A stretch of 64,000 nt of DNA from Butyrivibrio sp. NC2007 (lineage in GTDB: Bacteria; Bacillota; Clostridia; Lachnospirales; Lachnospiraceae): positions 1 to 64,000 of the forward strand of contig NZ_ATWY01000018.1 in the NCBI RefSeq assembly GCF_000421405.1, in the 5' to 3' direction. The number at the start of each line of letters is the position of its first letter. The first letter of the stretch is position 1. The notes beneath the pieces were generated by a model that had not been told where the DNA came from, ran no database searches, and saw only the letters and a program-made list of their open reading frames with translations. The translations under genes were made by a program, and so were the position numbers. Of this stretch, positions 57,194 through 64,000 are shown one piece after another.

Positions 57194-58474
57194 TTATTTG
57201 GGACTGATATAACCATTGTAATCTATATGTATTCCGGGTGACATGGCAGCCATCTCATTTATGATCCTGTCATGCTCTGAGCCTGTAGCTTCAGTAACCG
57301 TACATCCGCTCTGCAGCGCAGGAACAAACTGCAGGTTAACTGCTCCGTCTTTATGCAGTGTTGTGATTATCATACAGGAATCAAGCGTCTTGGAGTTAAA
57401 GATGTAATTGCCCATACTGTAAACAACAGGAACTCCGTCAACATAATCAATCTTCTGAAGCACATGCGGATGTGAGCCGATTATCAGGTTAGCTCCGGCA
57501 TCGGCAATTTCTTTTGCCTGATCCCTCTGGAGATAATCAATCTCACTTGTACTCTCGGTCCCCCAGTGAATGAATACTATAACGTAGGCACTCTTTTCTC
57601 TCGCCTCACGTATCCTCTCCAGTAAAAGAGCATCGTTCATGCATCTGAAGACTCCGGCAGAATCCTCAGTTGCAGGTCTTGTGTCCGGATAGTCGTTTCT
57701 CTCGATCTGAGTGGCACTTATGATAGCAATCTTCATTCCGTTACTTGTTATATAGTAAACCGGGTGAGACGCCTCATCAATGTTGTTGCCCGCTCCCGAA
57801 TATGCAATTCCCGCATTTGACAAGGTAGCCATGGTATCAAGAAAAGCCTGCTCGCCATAGTCATATGCATGGTTATTGGCCAGTCCCACAATATCAACGC
57901 CCATTGTTCCGAGTATTGCAGATGTCTCCGGAGCAGCTCTGAAGGTATAAGTCTTGCCCTCAGTAGGTGATCCGCCATTAGAATACGGGAATTCGTTGTT
58001 GACCATCATGATGTCAACGCTGCGCATCTTCTCAAGAAGGCTCTGTCCAACAACTCCTTCAGCCGTATTACCGGCTCTCCTGAAAGCATCACCCACAGCA
58101 TAGTTAGGATCAAAAAGAATATCTCCGGCAAAGCCGATGGTTACTGTTTCCGGATTCGCCGTACCTATAACATGTGTGTAGTCTTCATCCCCTTCATATA
58201 TGATCGCAGCTCTCTTGGCAGATTCCTCATCTGTGATTGCAGCATTCTCAGCTCTTCCTGCCTCAGGGATAGCTTCCCACTTGGTTGCAAAAAGACCTTT
58301 CTGATACTTTTCATTTGAGTATTTGAAATTACCAAAGATCAAAAGCGCAGGTATTCCGACTACCAGGATCGTAGAAAAAGTCAATAAGAAAGCCACTGTC
58401 TGTGGCTTTTTAAGAAAATCTTTTATATTTATCTTGTCAGTCCAGCTGTCCTGATCATAAAACCCTTTTCTCAT
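57194..58474 (-). CDS. capA: CapA-family metallophosphatase-like protein
   Basis: CapA/PgsA-type proteins are membrane-anchored enzymes linked to poly-gamma-glutamate or other surface polymers. The 426-residue protein has one membrane segment (about 23-45) and an outside domain with GFAGDILFDPN, MVNNEFPYSNGG, LANNHAYDYGEQ, FIHWGTES and GSHPHVLQKIDYVDGVPVVYSMGNYIFN (motifs GSHPH and YSMGNYIFN), the usual metal-binding set. The start has no ribosome binding site and lies six bases after the -10 box; no other start codon is near. It is inserted between rplA and rplJ, which are normally adjacent. The product is not known. Confidence 0.85.
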   Translation of the reverse strand: MRKGFYDQDSWTDKINIKDFLKKPQTVAFLLTFSTILVVGIPALLIFGNFKYSNEKYQKGLFATKWEAIPEAGRAENAAITDEESAKRAAIIYEGDEDYTHVIGTANPETVTIGFAGDILFDPNYAVGDAFRRAGNTAEGVVGQSLLEKMRSVDIMMVNNEFPYSNGGSPTEGKTYTFRAAPETSAILGTMGVDIVGLANNHAYDYGEQAFLDTMATLSNAGIAYSGAGNNIDEASHPVYYITSNGMKIAIISATQIERNDYPDTRPATEDSAGVFRCMNDALLLERIREAREKSAYVIVFIHWGTESTSEIDYLQRDQAKEIADAGANLIIGSHPHVLQKIDYVDGVPVVYSMGNYIFNSKTLDSCMIITTLHKDGAVNLQFVPALQSGCTVTEATGSEHDRIINEMAAMSPGIHIDYNGYISPK

Positions 58475-58480
58475 AAGAGC

Positions 58481-58509
58481 ATTATACCACAACATATTGT
58501 GGTATTCAA
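58481..58509 (-). promoter_or_regulatory. capA promoter with palindromic operator
   Basis: TTGAAT (58504-58509) and TATAAT (58481-58486) are 17 bp apart. A perfect 9-bp inverted repeat, ATACCACAA/TTGTGGTAT with 4 bp between (58484-58505), fills the spacer and enters both boxes. A repressor dimer bound here would block the polymerase. The predicted transcript start coincides with the capA ATG. Confidence 0.8.
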
Positions 58510-58522
58510 AGTCTATGCACAC

Positions 58523-58553
58523 AAAAAAGCGGACCACCGAATCGGTAGTCCGC
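58523..58553 (-). terminator. Terminator after rplA
   Basis: GCGGAC/GTCCGC and ACC/GGT form the stem (58529-58553), with six T residues after it (58523-58528). Confidence 0.9.
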
Positions 58554-58582
58554 CATTTCACATGTTTTATGCTGCGAAAGGA

Positions 58583-59272
58583 TTAATATCTGTTTGATAC
58601 AACCTTTACGCCAGGGCCCATTGTTGTTGCAAGAGTAATGCTCTTGAGGTACTGACCCTTAACAGATGAAGGTCTAGCCTTTGTGATAGCATCCATAAGA
58701 GCGTTGAAGTTCTGCTCAAGCTGCTCCTCTGTGAAAGATGCCTTTCCTACAGGAACGTGGATGATGTTAGCCTTGTCAAGTCTGTACTCAATCTTACCAG
58801 CCTTGATATCAGCGATAGCCTTAGCTACGTCCATTGTAACTGTACCAGCCTTAGGGTTAGGCATAAGACCCTTAGGTCCAAGTACCTTACCAAGACGTCC
58901 TACAACGCCCATCATGTCAGGTGTTGCAACTACAACGTCGAAATCAAGCCATCCTTCGTTCTGGATCTTAGGAATAAGCTCCTCGCCACCAACGTGGTCT
59001 GCACCAGCAGCCTGTGCCTCGTCAAGCTTTGTTCCCTTAGCGAAAACAAGAACCTTTACTTCCTTACCTGTTCCGTTAGGAAGAACTACAGCTCCTCTGA
59101 TCTGCTGATCAGCGTGACGTGAATCACAACCTGTTCTGATGTGAGCTTCTACTGTCTCATCAAACTTTGCAGTAGCTGTCTTCTTAACAAGAGAGATAGC
59201 TTCTGCAGCTTCATACTGCTGAGTCTTGTCAACAAGCTTAGCAGCTTCTACGTATTTCTTTCCGTGTTTCAT
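58583..59272 (-). CDS. rplA: 50S ribosomal protein L1
   Basis: L1 forms the stalk that guides E-site tRNA and often represses its own operon. The 229-residue protein has [41 protein letters not shown] (motif LPNGTGK), [21 protein letters not shown] and [13 protein letters not shown]. It is 13 nt after rplK, then a terminator. Confidence 0.98.
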   Translation of the reverse strand: MKHGKKYVEAAKLVDKTQQYEAAEAISLVKKTATAKFDETVEAHIRTGCDSRHADQQIRGAVVLPNGTGKEVKVLVFAKGTKLDEAQAAGADHVGGEELIPKIQNEGWLDFDVVVATPDMMGVVGRLGKVLGPKGLMPNPKAGTVTMDVAKAIADIKAGKIEYRLDKANIIHVPVGKASFTEEQLEQNFNALMDAITKARPSSVKGQYLKSITLATTMGPGVKVVSNRY

Positions 59273-59285
59273 CTCTCATCCTCCA

Positions 59286-59711
59286 TCAGTCTTCTACTAC
59301 GATTCCCATGCTGCGAGCTGTTCCAGCGATCATGCTCATAGCGCCCTCAATGTCAACTGCATTAAGGTCAGGCATCTTGGTCTCTGCAATCTTTCTAACA
59401 TCTTCCTTAGAAACGGTCGCAACCTTTGTCTTGTTAGGAACTCCTGATCCCTTCTGGATCTTAGCTGCCTTCTTAAGAAGAACTGCTGCAGGTGGAGTCT
59501 TTGTGATGAATGTGAAACTTCTGTCTGCATAAACTGTGATAACAACAGGGATGATAACGTCACCCTTATCTGCTGTCTGTGCGTTGAACTGCTTTGTGAA
59601 TTCAACGATGTTTACACCATGCTGACCAAGAGCTGGTCCAACTGGTGGTGCTGGTGTTGCTTTACCAGCCTGGATCTGTAACTTAATATATCCTTCGACT
59701 TTCTTTGCCAT
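59286..59711 (-). CDS. rplK: 50S ribosomal protein L11
   Basis: L11 lies at the factor-binding base of the large subunit and is needed for RelA activation. The 141-residue protein has [26 protein letters not shown] (motif [11 protein letters not shown]) and [18 protein letters not shown]. The ATG of [10 protein letters not shown] has AGGAGGTG upstream; the longer frame is not real. Confidence 0.98.
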   Translation of the reverse strand: MAKKVEGYIKLQIQAGKATPAPPVGPALGQHGVNIVEFTKQFNAQTADKGDVIIPVVITVYADRSFTFITKTPPAAVLLKKAAKIQKGSGVPNKTKVATVSKEDVRKIAETKMPDLNAVDIEGAMSMIAGTARSMGIVVED

Positions 59712-59815
59712 TCTGGCACCTCCTGAAAATATGTGGTCGGCGCAGGATCCTCGCGATGTAGCTACGTGCGAATGCACGGCGGGTCTGCTCCCACTCAGTG
59801 GATTGTAACTATATA
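59712..59815 (-). promoter_or_regulatory. Structured rplK leader
   Basis: The 130-nt gap between nusG and rplK is GC-richer than its neighbours. It has a GTGC/GCAC hairpin and GTGG/CCAC words that can close a domain. No terminator is visible. L1 control of L11-L1 translation is known in other bacteria and is inferred here. Confidence 0.45.
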
Positions 59816-59841
59816 TTCAAGCGCATAGCGCCCAAATACCA

Positions 59842-60495
59842 TTATGAATCGATTTTTCTTACTTCTGCAAAGCTGATCTCTACAGGTGTCTCACGGCCAA
59901 ACAGATCAACATTGATTGTAGCTGTCTGCTTACCGAAATCCATTCTCTGAACAACTCCGGCAGTATCCTTCCAAACACCGGCAATAACTGCGATCTCATC
60001 GCCAACGCCGAAGTCAACGGCGATAGTGTTCTTGGTATTGATTCCAAGGTTCTTGATCTCAGCATCTGTAAGTGGAACGGGCTTGGATCCCGGTCCTACG
60101 AAACCTGTAACGCCACGTGTATTACGGACAACATACCATGTCTCGTCGTTCATATCCATGTTAACAAGGACATATCCGGGGAACATCTTTCTCTGAACGT
60201 TCTTGCGAGCGCCATTCTTGACCTCTACAACATCCTGAAGAGGTACTCTTACCTCAAGGATCTGGCTCTGAAGATGTCTGTTCTCTATGGTCTTCTCAAG
60301 GTTAGCCTTAACCTTGTTCTCATATCCGGAATATGTATGAACAACATACCAGTGAGCATTCTCGTTCTCAGTAGCGCTCTCAGCTTCTGCCATCTGACCT
60401 TCTGAAACCTCAGCATCTGATAATACCTCATCAGATACCACTTCGACAGAATCCTCTGCTACCTGCTCGAGACTCTTTTCCATTTCTTCTGACAT
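59842..60495 (-). CDS. nusG: Transcription antitermination factor NusG
   Basis: NusG binds RNA polymerase and couples it to S10 or to pausing. The NGN domain is at about 47-160 (AHWYVVHTYSGYENKVKANLE; motif HTYSGYENKV; and FPGYVLVNMDMNDETWYVVRNTRGVTGFVG; motif FPGYVLV). The KOW domain is near the end (GDEIAVIAGVWKDTAG). A 46-residue acidic N-terminal extension makes it 217 residues against the usual 175-180. It follows secE. Confidence 0.97.
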   Translation of the reverse strand: MSEEMEKSLEQVAEDSVEVVSDEVLSDAEVSEGQMAEAESATENENAHWYVVHTYSGYENKVKANLEKTIENRHLQSQILEVRVPLQDVVEVKNGARKNVQRKMFPGYVLVNMDMNDETWYVVRNTRGVTGFVGPGSKPVPLTDAEIKNLGINTKNTIAVDFGVGDEIAVIAGVWKDTAGVVQRMDFGKQTATINVDLFGRETPVEISFAEVRKIDS

Positions 60496-60510
60496 ATTAT
60501 CTCCTTCTGA

Positions 60511-60705
60511 TTAGAAAACGGATGTAATAAAATTCATTCCATATTCAAAAGCATAATCGAGTAAAGCGATCAGAGCACAGGCAATGACTGAAACAACAAC
60601 TACTGCTGTTGTCTGCTTGATAACATCATCCCTTGTAGGCCATATGATCCTTGCAAACTCTGCCTTTACACCCTTAAAAAAAGTACCGATCTTGGACTGT
60701 TCCAT
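60511..60705 (-). CDS. secE: Preprotein translocase subunit SecE
   Basis: The 64-residue protein has the amphipathic helix (GVKAEFARIIWPTRDDVIKQT) and one membrane segment (TAVVVVSVIACALIALLDYAF), the short SecE form of most bacteria. It clamps SecY. It lies between rpmG and nusG. Confidence 0.96.
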   Translation of the reverse strand: MEQSKIGTFFKGVKAEFARIIWPTRDDVIKQTTAVVVVSVIACALIALLDYAFEYGMNFITSVF

Positions 60706-60736
60706 ATCGTAGTCTCCCTCCTATTCAAGGATGAAA

Positions 60737-60886
60737 TTACTTTGTTTCCTTATGTAAAGTATGCTTCTTGCAGAAAGGGCAATACTTCTTCATTTCAACA
60801 CGATCGGGATGTGTCTTCTTATCCTTAGTTGTGTCGTAGTTACGATTCTTGCAATCTGTGCATGCTAATGTGATTCTTGTACGCAT
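60737..60886 (-). CDS. rpmG: 50S ribosomal protein L33
   Basis: A 49-residue gene reads [20 protein letters not shown] and ends [15 protein letters not shown]. The zinc ligands CTDC and CPFC are present, so it is the zinc-binding form. AGGTGG lies before the ATG. It is the first gene of the rpmG-secE-nusG unit. Confidence 0.95.
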   Translation of the reverse strand: MRTRITLACTDCKNRNYDTTKDKKTHPDRVEMKKYCPFCKKHTLHKETK

Positions 60887-60962
60887 TATTCCACCTCCGC
60901 GCGTTTATAAATTGTCTAATTTTGCGCATAAAAAAAAGACATAAATCTCTTGTCGCTTGTCT

Positions 60963-60991
60963 AATATAACATAGACATTTCTCCGCGTCAA
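60963..60991 (-). promoter_or_regulatory. Promoter of rpmG-secE-nusG
   Basis: TTGACG (60986-60991) and TATATT (60963-60968) are 17 bp apart on the minus strand, about 75 bp before rpmG. Confidence 0.8.
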
Positions 60992-61004
60992 CACATTTTT
61001 ATTG

Positions 61005-62057
61005 TTATTTATACACTATTTCTCTCTGGCATAAAAAGCTCACCAAAAACAGTACGCAGTCCACAGGAATTTTTACAACAAACTCCGGTGATGCAGGAAT
61101 AAGTCCATGGAAGAAACTTACCAGCGCTCCGCTTAAAAGCATTATGCATACTGCCAGGATGGCATACTTGACCGCTGCCCATAATCCGTTACTTCTGCTC
61201 TTAAAAACAACCTTATAGTTAATAAGGAAATTATAGACTGCAGATATAACCCTGGCCATTATGGTTGCCAGCATAATATAGTCAAATGGCAAAGACCTGC
61301 CACGCATCATTCCACAGAATATTGTAAACAGCGCAATATCCACAACGCTTGATGAGAGTGACGAGAACAGGAACTTGAAAAAGATCGCATAGATCCTTAC
61401 AGAATCCACGATCGGATTAAAGTGACTGGATTTGTTTTCTTCTAAATATATAGTAGAAATAGGAACCTCTACAATCTTAATACCAAGGCTCTTGGTGGCC
61501 AGCAGCATGTTTGTCTCAAACTCAAACCTGTCGCCTTTTTCTGTCAAAAGATATCTCATAAACTCCGAAGATATTCCCCGAAGCCCTGTCTGTGTATCGC
61601 TTATGCTCAGACCTGTAAGCAGCTTCATAACCCTGCTGGTGGTCTTGTTTCCAAACACCGATCTGGCAGGAATTCCGGACTCATCAAAATTGCGCACGCC
61701 AAGTACCAGGCTCTTCGGATTCTGTCCCAGCGCATCCATGCACTTTTTTATATCAGGTGCTGTGTGCTGTCCGTCGGAATCTGCAGTGATAACGCCCAGC
61801 ATATCCTCAAACTCATTCAGGCAGTATTCAAAGGCTGTCTTAAGAGCCCTGCCCTTTCCTCTGTTGACTTCATGTTCAAGAACAATGGCGCCTCTATTTT
61901 TAACTTCATCAAATATGTGTCCATAGGTCTCTCTATCGGATCCGTCATTAACTACCACAATAGGAGAAAACCCTGCTGACACAAGGTTGTCCATAAGACC
62001 TATCAGCTTATCATCCGGCTCATATGCCGGTATAACAATGGGTATGATCTTTCCCAT
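61005..62057 (-). CDS. Glycosyltransferase family 2 fused to GtrA-like domain
   Basis: The 350-residue protein has an N-terminal GT2 domain of the polyprenyl-phosphate sugar synthase type (about 1-215; IPAYEPDDKLIGLMDNL, VVNDGSDR, ADSDGQHTAPDI with the metal-binding DSD, SDTQTGLRGISSEF). The C-terminal part (about 220-350) has four membrane segments as in GtrA proteins, which probably flip lipid-linked sugars. The ATG overlaps the upstream stop (TGATG). With the next gene it may decorate a surface polymer. The sugar is unknown. Confidence 0.9.
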   Translation of the reverse strand: MGKIIPIVIPAYEPDDKLIGLMDNLVSAGFSPIVVVNDGSDRETYGHIFDEVKNRGAIVLEHEVNRGKGRALKTAFEYCLNEFEDMLGVITADSDGQHTAPDIKKCMDALGQNPKSLVLGVRNFDESGIPARSVFGNKTTSRVMKLLTGLSISDTQTGLRGISSEFMRYLLTEKGDRFEFETNMLLATKSLGIKIVEVPISTIYLEENKSSHFNPIVDSVRIYAIFFKFLFSSLSSSVVDIALFTIFCGMMRGRSLPFDYIMLATIMARVISAVYNFLINYKVVFKSRSNGLWAAVKYAILAVCIMLLSGALVSFFHGLIPASPEFVVKIPVDCVLFLVSFLCQREIVYK

Positions 62058-63925
62058 CAATTACCTGCTCCTTCAATTTCATATACTACACCCGGCTCGA
62101 ACTCTCCATTTGGAACAAGTTCTGAAAACAGGTTATAAGCCGCATTATCTTTATCTTCAACATAAAAATATGAAGCGTGGCTTTCCAGCATCTTCTGCCT
62201 TATAGTATCTGACGTATCCTCTTCTGTCAAAAACACATCATACACCAAAGCCGTCGGAGATGCTTCTTTACTTATATAAGTATTGTGAACCCAGTAGTAC
62301 TCATGTCCATCCCTGAAGACCAAAACTCTCTTTCCCCAGTATGCCTTATCGGAGACTGCTTCTACAAGCTCTTTCCCATCCTCTCCTACCATGTCGGAAT
62401 TATAAGCAACATTATCGGCAATCTGAGCTTTATATCCCCAGAGGTACTTCGCTATTCCGCTGTAGTCGGCACACAGCAGAACAAAGAGTGCGCAAGCAAT
62501 ACCAAATATGGCAAACTGCTTCTTCCCGCTCTTAGCCCTTAGTCTGTTAAAAGCAACCCCCACAATGAAATAGATGCTTCCCAAAGTAAAGGGTGCGCAG
62601 TATCTTGCTATGGATATTCCCATGGCGTAGGCATCCAGATACTGATCCTCTGTCTGGAACAGCGATATGTGAGCCATGAACACGATTCCGTAAGCCAGGA
62701 TTCCTGTTATAAGGGTGAAAAGAGCTATCTTCCTTATCTCACTCTTTCCAAGAAGGGAGAGTAAATACATCCCGATGATCACGCCAAAGATAATAAGCAC
62801 CGCTGCTCCCGTAGAAAGGTCAATGGTCTGATTATAATCCGAATGCATCGGCTGGAACATGAAGCCTTCGGCAAAGTACCTCATCTTATCAAAGGTGTTG
62901 TCCGGGGCTGTATAGGTTCCGGAAGTAGCCATTCTGATGCCCGCTCCCGTGAGCTTGGCAACCCTTCTGTTTATGAGACAGAACAAGAGCCAGCTTCCGT
63001 AGGATGCTCCGGCAAACAATACCGACAGCCACATGAGCTTATCTTTGTTCGCCATTAAAACATAGAAAATCAGTACAAACAGCGCCCACTCAATTCCAAC
63101 GGATTTAGTCAAAAGAAGTACTGCCGTAAAAAGACCTATCCTTATATAATAAAAGCCTTTGCCATGTCCGGCCTGATCATATATCGAAAGAAGCAAAGCT
63201 CCATATATAATAGCCATTACTATATCCGCAGGTGTTCCGTAGTATATGATTCCGTTGAACACTCCGGGGAACAAACAGGTACAGACAGCTGCAAACACCT
63301 TAAGTACTATCTTGCACCAGCTCTTCATATCCGCAGCTTCTATGGCAGCCTCAACCCTGGCGAGCATTGGCAAAAGAAATATCATACACAGCGCAAAGTA
63401 TCCAAGAAACTGAAGGCTCTCCGTATACTCTTTTCCTCCCAGCTGCAAAAACAGCCACTTGGCCAGGGAAGGAATGGGCGGATAGTCACCGAACTCCGGC
63501 GAGACATTTCCGTACTTACCGGGAAAGCCATTTAGGAAAAAGAGCTGCTTGGCATCAGATGACCAGTAATTTATGTCATCCCACCAGGTAAACACCTGCT
63601 GCCTTGTCATGAAGCCCACAAAGGCAGTTACTGCTCCGGTGCAGATAACTCCGGGATTTGCCAGGAGTTTGCCGTACTCCGAAAGCTCTTTTACCATAGA
63701 AGACTTACTCCTGCGGCTGTCGATCATCATGCGGACAAGCACATAAACTATGGCTATCGCGGATACGAAAGCTATAGCCTTCAGCCCTCTAAAGAAAGCC
63801 AGAACATACATTATCATCAAAAGGCCTGCAAAAGAAATTGCCAGTGTGTCCAAAATATTCTCTTTATATACTCTCGCCATTCTTGCGGAAACAAGAAGAA
63901 GCGCTATTATCACGATCCATAACAT
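62057..63925 (-). CDS. Large membrane protein, GT-C glycosyltransferase-like
   Basis: The 622-residue protein has about 12-13 membrane segments and a soluble C-terminal part (about 495-622). Near residue 115 an outside loop has an acidic motif in FTWWDDINYWSSDAKQLFF, followed by FGDYPPIPSLAKW, as in GT-C enzymes that use polyprenyl-phosphate sugars. I do not recognise a named family. It is coupled to the GT2-GtrA gene, which would make the lipid-linked sugar it uses. The ATG has AGGTGG 8-9 nt upstream. The 75 bp to the window end are AT-rich with no clear promoter boxes. Confidence 0.75.
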   Translation of the reverse strand: MLWIVIIALLLVSARMARVYKENILDTLAISFAGLLMIMYVLAFFRGLKAIAFVSAIAIVYVLVRMMIDSRRSKSSMVKELSEYGKLLANPGVICTGAVTAFVGFMTRQQVFTWWDDINYWSSDAKQLFFLNGFPGKYGNVSPEFGDYPPIPSLAKWLFLQLGGKEYTESLQFLGYFALCMIFLLPMLARVEAAIEAADMKSWCKIVLKVFAAVCTCLFPGVFNGIIYYGTPADIVMAIIYGALLLSIYDQAGHGKGFYYIRIGLFTAVLLLTKSVGIEWALFVLIFYVLMANKDKLMWLSVLFAGASYGSWLLFCLINRRVAKLTGAGIRMATSGTYTAPDNTFDKMRYFAEGFMFQPMHSDYNQTIDLSTGAAVLIIFGVIIGMYLLSLLGKSEIRKIALFTLITGILAYGIVFMAHISLFQTEDQYLDAYAMGISIARYCAPFTLGSIYFIVGVAFNRLRAKSGKKQFAIFGIACALFVLLCADYSGIAKYLWGYKAQIADNVAYNSDMVGEDGKELVEAVSDKAYWGKRVLVFRDGHEYYWVHNTYISKEASPTALVYDVFLTEEDTSDTIRQKMLESHASYFYVEDKDNAAYNLFSELVPNGEFEPGVVYEIEGAGN

Positions 63926-64000
63926 TGCTTTGTTCCACCTGCTCTAAAAAATTCACTTATCTCATAATAATATATTAATTATTAACTTTCTATAAAATCG

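Overview
The window looks like a low-GC clostridial chromosome, most likely a member of the Lachnospiraceae close to Butyrivibrio or Pseudobutyrivibrio. The signs are the clostridial order of the ribosomal genes, strong AGGAGG ribosome binding sites, a zinc-type S14, a long L17 with an internal insertion, and an ABC transporter plus YesM/YesN-type sensor pair driving a phosphorolytic sugar locus. The genus is an inference; nothing here proves it.

Layout. Nearly all genes are on the minus strand, so transcription runs from high to low coordinates. (1) 1-18650 is the S10-spc-alpha cluster: rpsJ, rplCDWB, rpsS, rplV, rpsC, rplP, rpmC, rpsQ, rplNXE, rpsN, rpsH, rplFR, rpsE, rpmD, rplO, secY, adk, map, infA, then an inserted uracil/xanthine permease, then rpmJ, rpsMKD, rpoA, rplQ. 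It ends at a strong terminator. Beyond that terminator, at the window edge, lies a rod-shaped structured RNA that resembles 6S RNA. (2) 18800-22260 holds an rRNA methyltransferase-like gene (plus strand), a RelQ-type alarmone synthetase, a BTAD regulator and a small cysteine-rich protein. (3) 22259-33008 is one long operon read here as N,N'-diacetylchitobiose utilisation: a GH94 phosphorylase, a phosphohexomutase, a YesM-type histidine kinase, a lipoprotein plus two permeases, a YesN-type response regulator and NagA. (4) 33100-43300 is accessory: a HelD-like RNA polymerase recycling factor (plus strand), a PadR/DUF1700/DUF4097 envelope module, an ECF sigma/anti-sigma module, a GGDEF protein, a lipoprotein, two GNAT acetyltransferases and a histidine-phosphatase gene remnant. 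A family of GGGGAC-containing palindromic repeats is scattered through it. (5) 43387-60886 is the second informational block: tuf, fusA, rpsG, rpsL, rpoC, rpoB, rplL, rplJ, a CapA-family gene, rplA, rplK, nusG, secE, rpmG. (6) 61005-63925 holds a GT2-GtrA fusion and a large membrane glycosyltransferase-like protein.

How it works together. The two ribosomal blocks supply translation, transcription and Sec export. Several promoters with 17-bp spacers are visible (S10, rpmJ, tuf, rpoB, rplJ, capA, padR, rpmG), so the blocks are split into more transcription units than the gene order suggests. Structured leaders lie before rpsJ, rpsM, rpsG, rplJ and rplK, where ribosomal-protein feedback is expected. 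In the sugar operon the expected route is import of a GlcNAc disaccharide, phosphorolysis to GlcNAc-1-phosphate plus GlcNAc, mutation to GlcNAc-6-phosphate and deacetylation by NagA. No transporter ATPase, GlcNAc kinase or NagB is in the window.

Nothing in the window is clearly a wholly new system. The best candidates for a closer look are the structured RNA at the left edge, the GGGGAC repeat family, the capA promoter with its palindromic operator and apparently leaderless start, the chitobiose locus, and the small Cys-rich/BTAD gene pair.
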